Positions 46,199-57,520 of a DNA stretch of 64,000 nt are shown one piece after another. The notes beneath the pieces were generated by a model. That model saw only the letters and a program-made list of their open reading frames with translations. It was not told the DNA's origin and searched no databases. The first letter of the stretch is position 1. Every line of letters starts with the position of its first letter. This DNA comes from Plasmodium malariae (Eukaryota > Apicomplexa > Aconoidasida > Haemosporida > Plasmodiidae): the NCBI RefSeq assembly GCF_900090045.1, contig NC_041778.1:967501-1031500 (forward strand). The letters run 5' to 3'. The translations under genes were made by a program, and so were the position numbers.

Positions 46199-48267
46199 TG
46201 GAACTTTCCAAAGGAGCAACTTCTAATATTACCATACCTTTGGCAGCTAATAATAACAATGGAAATGTTCAAAAATGTGGAAAGAAATCGAAGAACAGAA
46301 GACAACAACAAGGTGCTTGGAGATTTAGGAAAATTACTATGATTTCCGTTGTTTCCTTGTATATCTTTTTAAAGGTAAAAATAAATAATTAAAAAATATA
46401 AAAAAAATTCATGAACAACCGACTTCCGTAGTTTATTATGATATAATATATACCTTACAATAATACATTTTTGTTTTAGCAAGTTATTATAAATGAATTG
46501 ATTATTTATGTGAAAATTATGCATCCTAATATATATGTATTGCTTCTAATATGTATGTATTACATATAATTATATATGTATAGTATTTGTTACATATATG
46601 CATAATTTGCATTTTGCATACGTTTCAAACAAGTATTATTTTATTTTATTTTTTTATGGTACAAATAGTATGGTGCTAATTTCCAAAGTCAGAATGATTT
46701 AGATATACAATTTAATAATAGATTTTCAAGAAATTTATTACAACTAGAAGAAGAAAATGTGACAAAGAATGAAAATCAAGGAGCGCAAGTACTTGATGGC
46801 GAAAAATTATTAACCAAAGAGAACGAAGAAAATATATATGAAGATGTGAATAATAATAATACCCCTTCTGTTGAACAAGAAAAAGTAGAGAATACGCATA
46901 ATGATAACTTAAATAATATGGATCTTGGTGACAGATCTCAAGAATTAGATAACGGGAGCAATGTGGATGACGATGAAAATGATAATAATACAGATTTGAG
47001 TGAGGGAGCTACGGGTGAAACAGAAAAGACAAGGACTCTTGAAGATAATGAGAATGAGGATGAAGAAAATTTAAAAATGGATTCTTCTAGTGAGAAAAAT
47101 GCAGAACAAAGGAACACCGCACTGTCAGATCTATCTAAGCATATTTCTAGAAATGCTGTAGCCTTTATTAAGAAAAGAGGTTTTGCTTCATATGGAATGG
47201 ACAGGAATGTACAAAATACTAAATCAGAAACATGTAATTCAGGTGAAGATAATAAAGATGATGTTTTAAATAGAGACAATACTGATATTTCAAGGAGTAA
47301 GAAAGATTTATCAAAATATATTTTAAAGACTGCGCCCCTCGAGAACAACACTGATATTAATGTATTACATGTTTTAATGGATAGTGCAAACGATCCTTTA
47401 AATAACGAATTAATGTGCCCCAAAATAAGCAACGTTAAAGATGTAAATGAGGATGGAGAAATTACAGGAAAAATTAAAAAAAACAAAAAAAAAGGTGCGG
47501 CTGTACCGCCTAATGTTGCAGGTGATGATGACTTTTTTAGTGAGAGTTGTAACATGACAGAAAAAAAGAAAAAAAAAAAAAGAAAAAGAAAAAAAACATG
47601 TAAAATGTTAAGAAGAGTAAAACGTTATGAAAAAGATTTAGAAAAGTATTTTCCAAAAATAATTAGATATATTCCTGAATATTCAACAGATAACGCATAT
47701 AAAATGCACAAATTGATATTTGGAGATATCGAACATAATAGCAATGTTGGTGCGTACAGTACAAGTACGTATTGTTATGAAATAACTGATTTTGATGAGA
47801 GATTACGTGACTCTACTATAAAGAAAATGATTGATAATTTAGATCATGTTCCAGATAAGCAAGATATGTTCTCTATATGGTGGCAAGTTGTGAGAAATGA
47901 GAAATATAAATATATCAATGTTCAAAATCATTTAAGACAAATTTTTCATGATATGAAAAATGAAGGTGAGATAGCAAATTGTGTTCTTAACGAAAGATGG
48001 CTAGAATGCCAAGAACTCGCTGAGAAAAAGTTTGGACTACTCTTTACAGAAATACAAAACATGTGCTATGAAATGATTAAAAATGATAATATTACACTCC
48101 CTGTATTTAAAGAATATATAAACAGCCTCAGAACATTAATTGCAGATATTTCTGAAAATGTACAAGCAGAAGGTACAAACATTTTAAAAGCACCATTTGT
48201 TTCAAAAAAAGATATACCACAAGTAAGTAAGGGTGCAAAATACTGGTTGAAATGTTTCTTCAACTGA
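46198..48267 (+). CDS. PHIST-type exported protein with PEXEL (two exons)
   Basis: Exons 46198-46374 and 46669-48267 join in phase 0 (59 + 532 residues). Exon 1 carries a basic stretch and an internal hydrophobic segment ending at the splice site (ITMISVVSLYIFLK|GTAAAA), the recessed signal typical of exported Plasmodium proteins. Exon 2 starts YGANFQSQND and has RNLLQ at residues 80-84, fitting the PEXEL pattern RxLxE/Q/D. Then come an acidic, Asn-rich linker, a polylysine stretch and a C-terminal helical domain (about residues 365-590). This has PHIST features: IIRYIPEY, a conserved WW (FSIWWQVVRNEKYKY), the helical QNHLRQIF and NERWLECQ. PHIST proteins are exported to the red cell and often bind its cytoskeleton. 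The subclass is not resolved here. Its divergent neighbour is the 335-residue protein and the next gene is convergent. Confidence 0.87.
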
Positions 48268-49807
48268 GCAGGTCCACAAAATTAATAATACATATTATTA
48301 ATATACGTTACAACGTTAAAAAACAAGTACGAGGGGGAGAAAATACATATTTATTTTTCTCCTAATGAATGTTATATTTTTAATGATAAAAATTACAGAT
48401 TATATTTTAAAGACGATGAATCTGGAAAGATATATAAATGATATTTATATGTTTATACGAGCAATAATAATAGGGTAGAAATGACAGAATAACATAATAA
48501 TAAGATATGCATTTGTAAAATGTGTATGGGCGTATGCCAGTTATTATATGCATATGATGCATGTATACCCTCGTGTAATGTATGTATATAATGAATTATA
48601 TATATATGTGTATATATAATTACATTTTAAATAAGAGATAAATAGGAAAAGAGAATAATATATTGAACCTTTTTCTTGAATAATCATGTTACTATTTCAT
48701 TATATATATAATAAATATATAAGAGTTTTATGAAAAAAGGTTTCATGTGAAAGGTTAGTAAAACATATAATTATTAATATTAATTTTATTCGTTATTTAT
48801 AATTTTTCTTAATTTTTTAAAGACCACATAGATTATTATTTCTTTTTATCTGGATTTTTTTTTTTTTTTTATTTTTATTTTATTTCATTTCATTTCATTT
48901 TCTTTTTTTTCTTCTAAGTTTTTATGTTAAATTTTTAATGATATTTGTTATATTATTATGTTAAGAAAAACGTTTTTATGAAAAATTATTATTTATTTAT
49001 TATTTTTTTTTTTTTTTATAATTTACGGTTTTTGCCATATATTAAAAAATAGTTCTTGTTTTATAAACATTTTTAAAAAAACTTAGCCAGAAATTTATAT
49101 GTGAAAAATAAATATTTAAAAAAAATTAGAAAAAGGGTTTTAATGACGATATATACCAGTTCATACAAACCCAAATGATATTAAAGATTTTGATGTGCAA
49201 ATCACGAAACTCCTTTTTTCTAGGCATTTTAAGAAACCTCGTTCATTAATTAAATATAACAGTTGATAGATGCTCAAAACTTTTCAAGAATGATAATTCA
49301 TTTTAGGAAAGAATGAAATATGATTTATATATAATAATTCAGTACACATAATAGATTATGTAAATATAAATTTTTTCATATAGATGTATATTCATAAATA
49401 TATGGAAGCAAAGTTTATAATTTAAGGGGTTAGATTAGAAGCTTTATTGTCTACTTTCCTTTTACATTTTTAAGTTCTTTTAAAATAAGAACATAATTTT
49501 TTTTTTTAATCTTTTTAATATATATTTTACTGATATTAATAACAATACCAGATTTTTAATTTATCATTTTTTATAAAAATTTAAGAATTTAGAAAGGACA
49601 AATTATATATAAATACATTATGAACATGTTCGTATAAAAAAAAAAAAAAAAAAAAAGTTAATTCCAAAATTCTAAAAAGTAGCACAATGTTTTGTTAGGT
49701 TAATGAGCGATAATTAAATCACAAATAATTTTACAATAAGTAACTAAGTAATTAAAATAAAAATATACTTAATCTGTTATAAAACTGATAAATATAAAAA
49801 TTTAAAT

Positions 49808-49848
<41 letters not shown>

Positions 49849-49910
49849 AATACATTTGTTACACTAAATATGTCATATAACTTCTTTTTTATTTTTTTTT
49901 ATTATTTGTT
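48268..49910. other. Convergent 3' spacer, about 1.6 kb
   Basis: Between the PHIST-type gene and the tryptophan-rich gene, which face each other. It has poly(A/T) runs and a (TA)n tract at about 49810-49845. No gene seen. Confidence 0.65.
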
Positions 49911-50856
49911 TTATTTTTTCATCTTTGCTACTTCTTGAGCAGATTCTTCGATTGTATTATAGTTACTATTCCATTCTGATATAACATGATTTAAAAAAAC
50001 ATTAAAATCTGTTTTAGCCCAAAATATCCATATTTCTGCAATTTTTTCCTTGTCACGTATGGACAGATCTGGACTATTCAATTTAGAACTTATTAATTTA
50101 TGGGTATTTTCTAAATACTTAGACCATTTCCTAGTCCACATATCCTGTTTCCATGCTTTGTCCATTTTTTTTGTTTTCTCCTTATACGTATTTTCCATCT
50201 CTACAATAGTTGTTTTCCATGCTTTAGTTATTTTTCTACATAAAAATGCTAACTTATCCACACTTTGAGTATTTTTTTTTTCCTGTCCTAATGGTTTTTT
50301 TTTTCTACAATTCTCATTCTTTTTATCAGATGATGCTGGTTCTAATTGTATAGAAAAAGTTTTTCTCCATATTTCTTCTTTTTTTCCAGCTATTATTCTC
50401 TTATATCTTATTCTGTATCTATCTTGACATGTAATTCCACTAATAACACTTTTAAAAATATATCTGCATTGGACATAAAATATTATAAAGCTTATATATT
50501 GTAAAAATTTTACTAAACTTTTTTATCCGAATTGGAAATTAAAAAACCGGAAACAATCAAAATAAAAATTAACATGTTAATACATAAAGGTGTATCGCCA
50601 GTTTTTTGTGTGTAGTACATCTACATATCGGCACATATTTCTCAATATGCGCACTTATAAATGCGCATCTAGAACAACACACATATGGCAATGGTTATAA
50701 ATATGAATATGTATATATATATATATATATACATATGCATGTGTATATCTATGTATTATAAGTAACCCTCTTGAATGAATTTTACCTCGAATTGAAAGAA
50801 TAGAGACATGTCAAAATTAAAACGGGTAAAAAGATACTATAAAAAAGTATGGCCAT
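49911..50856 (-). CDS. Tryptophan-rich protein (TRAg / Pv-fam-a type), two exons
   Basis: Exon 1 is 50856-50786 and encodes a clean signal peptide, MAILFYSIFLPVLILTCLYS. Exon 2 is 50463-49911. Donor AG|GTAAAA and acceptor TGCAG join in phase 2 (71+553 = 624 bases; 207 residues). The mature part is basic (ITCQDRYRIRYKRIIAGKK), then a C-terminal helical domain with eight tryptophans spaced as in the tryptophan-rich antigen family: EIWRKTF, ITKAWKTTIVEMEN, DKAWKQDMWTRKWSKYL, EIWIFWAKTD, ISEWNSN. Members of this family are secreted or red-cell-associated blood-stage proteins. No PEXEL is seen. At 207 residues it is short for the family. The exon 2 frame has no ATG at its start, which is why the short first exon is needed. 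Confidence 0.85.
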
Positions 50857-51299
50857 TTATTTATTTATTTATTTTTTTTCGGTCAAGAAATTGTAATACA
50901 GAAATATAATGAGATTATTTAAAAAAAAATGTGTCTTCTTATCAGTTATTTTCTTGTACATTTTGCAGTACTTTTTGAAATACTATAAAGGATTTATATT
51001 CATTTCAAATACAAAATAAAAAAAAAAAATAATAATAATATAATGTTATTACAAAAATATGAAATTTCTATATTTTCTCATTTTTTTTTTTAATAAATAA
51101 TTGTTGTGTACATTTTTGAAAGGAAAATGTTTCCTTTGTTATTTATGAATGAATAATTTAGAAAGCAACGGTTTTATCTAGTTAGGAAATATAAACAAAT
51201 GGTAAAAAGAACTTTCTTATTAAAAGAATTATACTAAAGTTTTCACCGAACAATTAATACAAACACAAAACAAAAAACAAAAAAATAATAATAATTAAA

Positions 51300-51470
51300 G
51301 TAAAAAAAAAAAAAATTAAAATTAAAACAAAAAAAAAATTAAAATTAAAACATAAAAAAAAATTAAAATTAAAACATAAAAAAAAATTAAAATTAAAACA
51401 AAAATAAAAATTAAAATTAAAACAAAAAAAAAAAATTAAAACTAAAACAAAAAAAAACTAAAATTCCTAT
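51300..51470. repeat. AT-only tandem repeat, about 23-26 bp unit
   Basis: About seven imperfect copies of a unit made of a poly(A) run, AATTAAAATTAAAAC and a short variable linker (AT, AA or ACT). It differs from the simple (TA)n tracts around it. Confidence 0.85.
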
Positions 51471-52279
51471 TAATAATAGTATTTTATTTTAAATCTATAT
51501 AAAATTAGAGTAAGCTTTTATAAGGTTAAAATCTTTTCACAAAATAAATTCGGTTTTCAAAAATAAAAATGTTAACTAAATTATATTACTTGGTCTTATA
51601 CAAAAAACATTTATAATAAAAATTCTGGGTTGTATTGTAGAATCTTTATTCCTTTTATTTTAAGCAAAGAGTTATATAAATATATTTAAATATATGTTGC
51701 TTTATTGAAGCAAGGGCCTTTTTGTTGTTAAACTAATGTATATATATATATATATATAATTTCTTTTGTTTAACTTTGCATATATAAAATCAGTAACTTA
51801 ATATTCACATGTTAAAGATCTTTGGTTCGTTATACTGTGTGATATATATTTTCAAATAAAGCATATTAAAAAACCATAAAAACATATTAATTTTAATTAC
51901 AATTTAACACTACTTCAACACCCCCCTTCTTATAATTTAAGATAACATATTCTTAAATAGTATAACAATTTTAAGTTCAAGCCGATATATATATTAAAGG
52001 ATTTTTCTAATATTTTGTTGTTCTCCCTAGTCGTTTTTTCTCTGAGTATATATAAATATATACATATGATGGTGTTATTATAAATTTTGTTAACATTAAT
52101 TATGCAGCCTTGATATATTTCAGAATTTTATTATGTTATTTACAGTATATTTTTAAAATAAAGAAAAATAAATATAAACTTTTGGTTAATGTTAACGAGT
52201 TAATTTTATTTTTAGAACAATATTTTTGTCATATACATAAATAATAATGCATAACGGACAAAGATTACGTGAAAATTTA

Positions 52280-52332
<53 letters not shown>

Positions 52333-54280
52333 TACTAAAATGATTTGACTCAAATTGTTCGTATATTGAAAACAAACTTCAAGATTGCTATACATTTTGA
52401 AAAAAATAGAAACTTAAAAAAAAATATATAAAAATACTTTAAGCATTTAGAAAAATGGAAAAGAATTTTTTTCAATAAAAAAAAAAAAAGGAAGAATAAT
52501 GTTTTAACTTTTTTGCCTTTTTTAATTAATTCACATATTATTTTAATACGTTAATAAATAAAAAAAAAAAAAATAGGCAAAATAATGAATTTTTTTCGTA
52601 GAAATTAATTTCATATAATGTATATAACGTAGTATATGTGTTTCATATTATGAAAAAAGATAAAATGAAATTATTTATATACCTAGAATACATATATACA
52701 TGTGCATGTAAGCTGTTTAGTTCTATTTATATGTGATACATATTTAACTGTATTCTAGGTATTAGGCGCAGAAAAAACGTTTAAGAGTTTTTTTTTTCCC
52801 CAGATATTGTATGTTCATTTTTATTTACAAATAAAGTACAATTAGAAAACATATGTTGACATGAAAGAAAAAGAACAACCATGAGGGAGATACAGAAAAA
52901 AAAAAAAAAAAAAACTATAACATATTTGCACACTAATATAAATTATTATGGATAGTGATACAATACTTTATAAATTGGTTTCCATTTTTAGGTAAATTTT
53001 GGATTAAATCATATGATATGTAGTGTTCTTTTTTAGAAGTGCGTTTATGTAATTAATATGTAATATATGTATATTACATACATATTATGTATATGTTAAT
53101 GCACATGAATAAATTGTGGTGTTCGTCTATGTTGTATTACTTCTTTTTATTCTAAAATGTTTATTATAATATCATTATTCTTGAATGAGTTTTTTTTTTA
53201 AAAAAGGAAAAATTTAAGCTGTTGTACATATTTTATTAAATGTACCCATTATAATTTAAAAATAGTTTGTTTTTATTTTCTCCTTGTACGTAAAAGAATA
53301 AATAAAAGATAAAAAAAATATATATAAAAATTGGTAGGGCCATTCTCATTTTTTAAAATATTCCTATTAATACAATTGAAGTATGTTATAATATTTATAA
53401 AAAAGTTAATTTAATATGTTCTTTCTGAACTATAATATCAGAATATTGTTACTATTGTTTTTTTGAATATTTATGAATAAGATTCAAATGGATTATTATT
53501 TATATGAAGAACTACTGTTTTGCGTATGTCTTTCTTTAGAAAAACGAAGAGAGCGGAGGCACAATAGTTTTTTATATTTGAAAAATAATAAAAAATAGGT
53601 GTTAAATATTATTCAATTTTATCAGTAAAAAGGAAATGAACTCTATTTAGAATAAATGAAAATGAATTACTAGGTTTTGAGCTGATAGAAAAATGCTATT
53701 TCTTTCACGTATTTTTTAAAAAATGTATATTAAATATTTATATTTAAAGAAAGTTAGACATTCTTGTACTTTTTTAATTATTCTAAATATTCAGAAAATA
53801 TCAGGAATATTATATTGAGATCTATTAATTCATTTAAATAAAGAATTACTATTATTATGGATAAAAATAAAACAGGGAATGAATAATGCATATATGTACA
53901 TAACAACTCATTGGTAACATATATAAATACATACATATGATAATACTGTTTTTTATTGTTTATGGTATTTTAATAAGCTTAAAGGGGTGAAGAAAAAAGT
54001 AATTAATATTTTATTTTACATATAAAAAAAAAGAAAAAAGTAAATTAATCTATTAATTAAATAAAAAAAAAAACGAAAAGCGGAATTTTAATTACCCCAA
54101 ATAAAATTTTTATTCATTATATGTTTTTTTATTAATAACCTTTAAACTTTCCATAACTAAATAATTATTTTTACACCATTCTACCATTTAAATTATGATA
54201 TGAAGACCTACAACTAATATTTCATATATAATCTATTAACTCAAACTTGCTACTAGTTCATTTTTATTTTATACTCGTAA

Positions 54281-54511
54281 TTGTATTTAGAAAATTTAGA
54301 AGGAGCCTTATCTGTGGGAACTGCATTATTTAAAATTAATTTATTTTATAAATATATGCTAAATATAATAATTACGTTATTATGTTGTGTTTTCATTTCA
54401 TATATATTATTCTGTTTATTTCTTTTTTTGGAATTATTTTATTATTTTTTTTTTATTTTTCAATTAAAAAAAAAATATGCATTAACGAAATATTATCTTT
54501 TTCGCTTGTAA
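54281..54511 (+). pseudogene. Possible relic of a membrane-protein exon
   Basis: An open frame with no ATG start (first codon TTG), preceded by an acceptor-like TGTATTTAG at about 54280-54288. It encodes ENLEGALSVGTALFKINLFYKY and then very hydrophobic Leu/Ile/Phe sequence and a basic tail (KKKYALTKYY). The layout of a small-residue stretch, a YKY-like turn and a membrane span is loosely like the C-terminus of variant-antigen families, but the composition is what AT-rich noise can also give. I could not find an upstream exon. Treat as weak. Confidence 0.2.
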
Positions 54512-56061
54512 GAGAATTATTAATTTAAAGCGTTTTAAAAATATTGTTGTAAATATAAACAAATGCATGTATTTGTTTTTTTTTATGGAATTAAAAATTT
54601 TTCAGTTAAATGTTTTTCTCATTTAATCCTTTAAGACGAAATGAATTTTAGTCTAATTTATTTTTACTATTATGGAATTGTAAAAAATATTACATGAAGT
54701 TTACTAATATTTGTACAAATATAATAATTTCATTGAGGCCTGTATAAATAAATACATGAACAAAGAATGATAAATATGAATATAATATAGCATGGTCTTT
54801 ATTTATAGGAAGTACATGTATAAATATTTATATATTCTGAAATTATTATATTAACTATAAATAAAAAATTAAAACCGATTTAAGTATACAAAAAATGAAT
54901 ATTTTTAGTTATTTCATAAATCACTAATAATATTAAGTTTATTATTGTATCATATTATATAAAGAACCAAAGTACGTAAATATTTAAGTTTTGTTGTATT
55001 TTATATGATTTATTATTTTAAGACAGCTATATTTGTATACAACTTATTATGAAGTTATATAAAAAAACATTGTTGTAATATAGTTAGTATTATATTATTT
55101 TATTTTTTTTAAAGTTTATACATTTTTTTTTGTTTTACCCTTGTTAGATTATAATTTAATATATATAAATATATATATATTATGTATATACTAATATATA
55201 TTTATATATGTGTTTAATAAGTTATATATATATATATATATAATATAAAAATACGTAGTACATATAAATAAAGTACATTTTAGTATTACAACCAATCTAT
55301 TTTTCATAATAAAAATATATATATATATGTATTATATATATATAATACATATAATATAAAATATTTTATATTCCTAAAAAAGGAATACTTTTTTTCTGTA
55401 TTGTTTTCAATGAATTTTAGAATAATTTATTATATAAATTATTTTACATAAAGAATTAAATAATTCTTATTATTGTTTTAATAAACGTTTAATATATATA
55501 CTAATAAAATGAACGTATTTATTTTATATTAGGTATATATATATATTTAAATTATTTTGTAATTTTTTTTTTTTTTTTAAGCGCTAAGAAATAAATAGTA
55601 CTATATATTTTGAAAAAAAGTAAACTTCTTAGTGTATTTTTTTTGAAAGTATATTTTGTTATTCAAGAAGAAATAAGGCTATGTATAGATATAAATAAAA
55701 AAGCTTTTAATCATTGAAAACATTTTAGCTTATTTAATTTTTATTATTTGTTATTCTATAAAAAATTACATATTTGCGGAATTGAAATAGTCATTATTTA
55801 ATTCTACAAAATTATGTAATAATAATGCGTTAATAATGTGTGTTTAATATTGAAACTATTTTTTAATGGAATTTTTATGATAAAATAAATAAAAAGAGAA
55901 ATGTACCATTTTAAATAGTTTTTTATGTATTATAATATATTGCAAATATATACTGTTATACTGAAAGTTCATTTTATTTTTTATTTTTTTTTTTTTTTTT
56001 TTTTAATAAAACTGTTCGTAACTTTTGTTTACTATTTAAGAAAATATATGACAGAGGAGAA

Positions 56062-57520
56062 ATGATTAATAATTTAAATTCTAATAATATGTCAAACGCC
56101 AATAAAAATGAAGGACACTCAAGTGGACATGTTCTTGTAAGTAATAAAGACTTGGGATCATCCGATGTGAATGTTAGAGGTTGTTATAGGACAAATGAAA
56201 AAAATGAAAAGACCCCATATTTTATTAAATTCTCTATGTTTACCGTTTTAATTTTGGTACTGCACATTTTTAACAATGTAAGAAGAAAATTAGAAAAAAA
56301 GAAAAAAAATTCGAAATATATAATATAAAATGACGATAATAAAATTATTATTATTGTTATTGCTACTATTATTGTTACTGTTATTGTTATTATTATTGTT
56401 ACTATTATTGTTATTATTATTGTTATTATTATTGTTATTATTACTATTATTTTTATTGTTATTGGTAATGATAATATTATTGTTATTTTTATTATCGTTT
56501 AACAGAAGCATCTTTAAATTTTTGTTATTTCTTTTTGTGTTATCTGTGTAGTTTGTTTTTTTAAAACTTCATGAATGTATAATTATGTTTTCTCTTTTGT
56601 AATAATAAAAAAAATACTTATTTTTTTTGTAAATTTTTATTTTATAGTGTACATATAATAAAACTTTAGATGTTAAAGGAAGAAATGTAGAAAATGAAAT
56701 TTTAAACATAAAAGGTAGCAGATGTTTGGCACAATTTATGAAAAAAATATCACAGATAAAAGGTTCTTTAATGGGAGGAAACTCTTCCGGAAGAGAAGAA
56801 GATGAAGAAGAAGATGATGATGATGATAATGATGATGATGAAACTGATGAAGAAGAAATAAATAATGAAGAAAAAGGAAAAAAGAAGGAAAATTGTTCAC
56901 ACAATGAAGAAGAAACTTCAGAAAAAAATATAGAGAAATATAGGAAAATGGCAGAAGAAACATATAGAAAAAAATTAGAAGAAAGATATAAAAAAATGAC
57001 TGAAGAAGAACCAAGACATATACCACAACCATTACCATATCCTAATAATTGTCCTGATATTCCTCCCCAACTAACTGAAGAACAATTTATACAATTATTA
57101 AAGATGTTACCACCCGAACATTTACTACAGCTTCAACAACAAATGCAACCACAACAACGACTACAAGCACAAGGACCTATAAATAGGATGCAAGAAATGC
57201 CTTCAACTTCAAATGGAGAAGGAGGTGGTTTTCCTTTTGGAAGCCCTGAAGAAATGTTACAATTCATGAAATTTATAAATGAAAGACAAAACATGAATCA
57301 AAGGTGTGGTCAAGTTGAAGTGTATGATGAAGGGGAAGGACAAAAGAAATCAATTATAAAAAATATGTTTAAAGATATAACTAAGATGAGTCCAATGATT
57401 TGGCCTGCCGTACCTCCCCTTTTAATGATGTTCATTGGAACACAAAAAACATATTTGATACTATATACGTTATCCTTGATACAAGATGCATTTAATTTTG
57501 TACAGAAAATAAGAAATTGA
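56062..57520 (+). CDS. Exported protein with PEXEL, Q-rich region and hydrophobic C-terminus (two exons)
   Basis: Exons 56062-56277 and 56648-57520 join in phase 0 (72 + 290 residues). Exon 1 has an Asn/Ser-rich start and a hydrophobic segment just before the splice (FIKFSMFTVLILVLHIFNN|GTAAGA). Exon 2 begins CTYNKTLDV and carries RCLAQ at residues 97-101, fitting PEXEL RxLxQ, so export into the red cell is expected. Next come an acidic run (EEDEEEDDDDDNDDDE), a Lys/Glu helix (EKYRKMAEETYRKK, KLEERYKKMTEEE), a proline-rich segment, a Q-rich segment (LLQLQQQMQPQQ), a helical FGSPEEMLQFMKFINERQN stretch and two hydrophobic segments near the end (MSPMIWPAVPPLLMMFIG and TYLILYTLSLIQDAF). I do not recognise the family. 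The intron holds a coding-like TTATTG repeat (56335-56470) that is non-coding. Confidence 0.83.

Larger units (their letters stand above)
50857..56061. other. AT-rich intergenic region, about 5.2 kb
   Basis: Divergent spacer between the tryptophan-rich gene and the Q-rich exported protein gene. It contains a repeat of AAATTAAAATTAAAAC-type units at 51300-51470, (TA)n tracts (about 52285-52327) and poly(T) near 55983-56003. A 36-codon ATG frame with a hydrophobic core (50909-51019, plus) and an open membrane-like frame lacking ATG (54281-54511, plus) are noted as possible relics. I see no intact gene. Confidence 0.55.
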
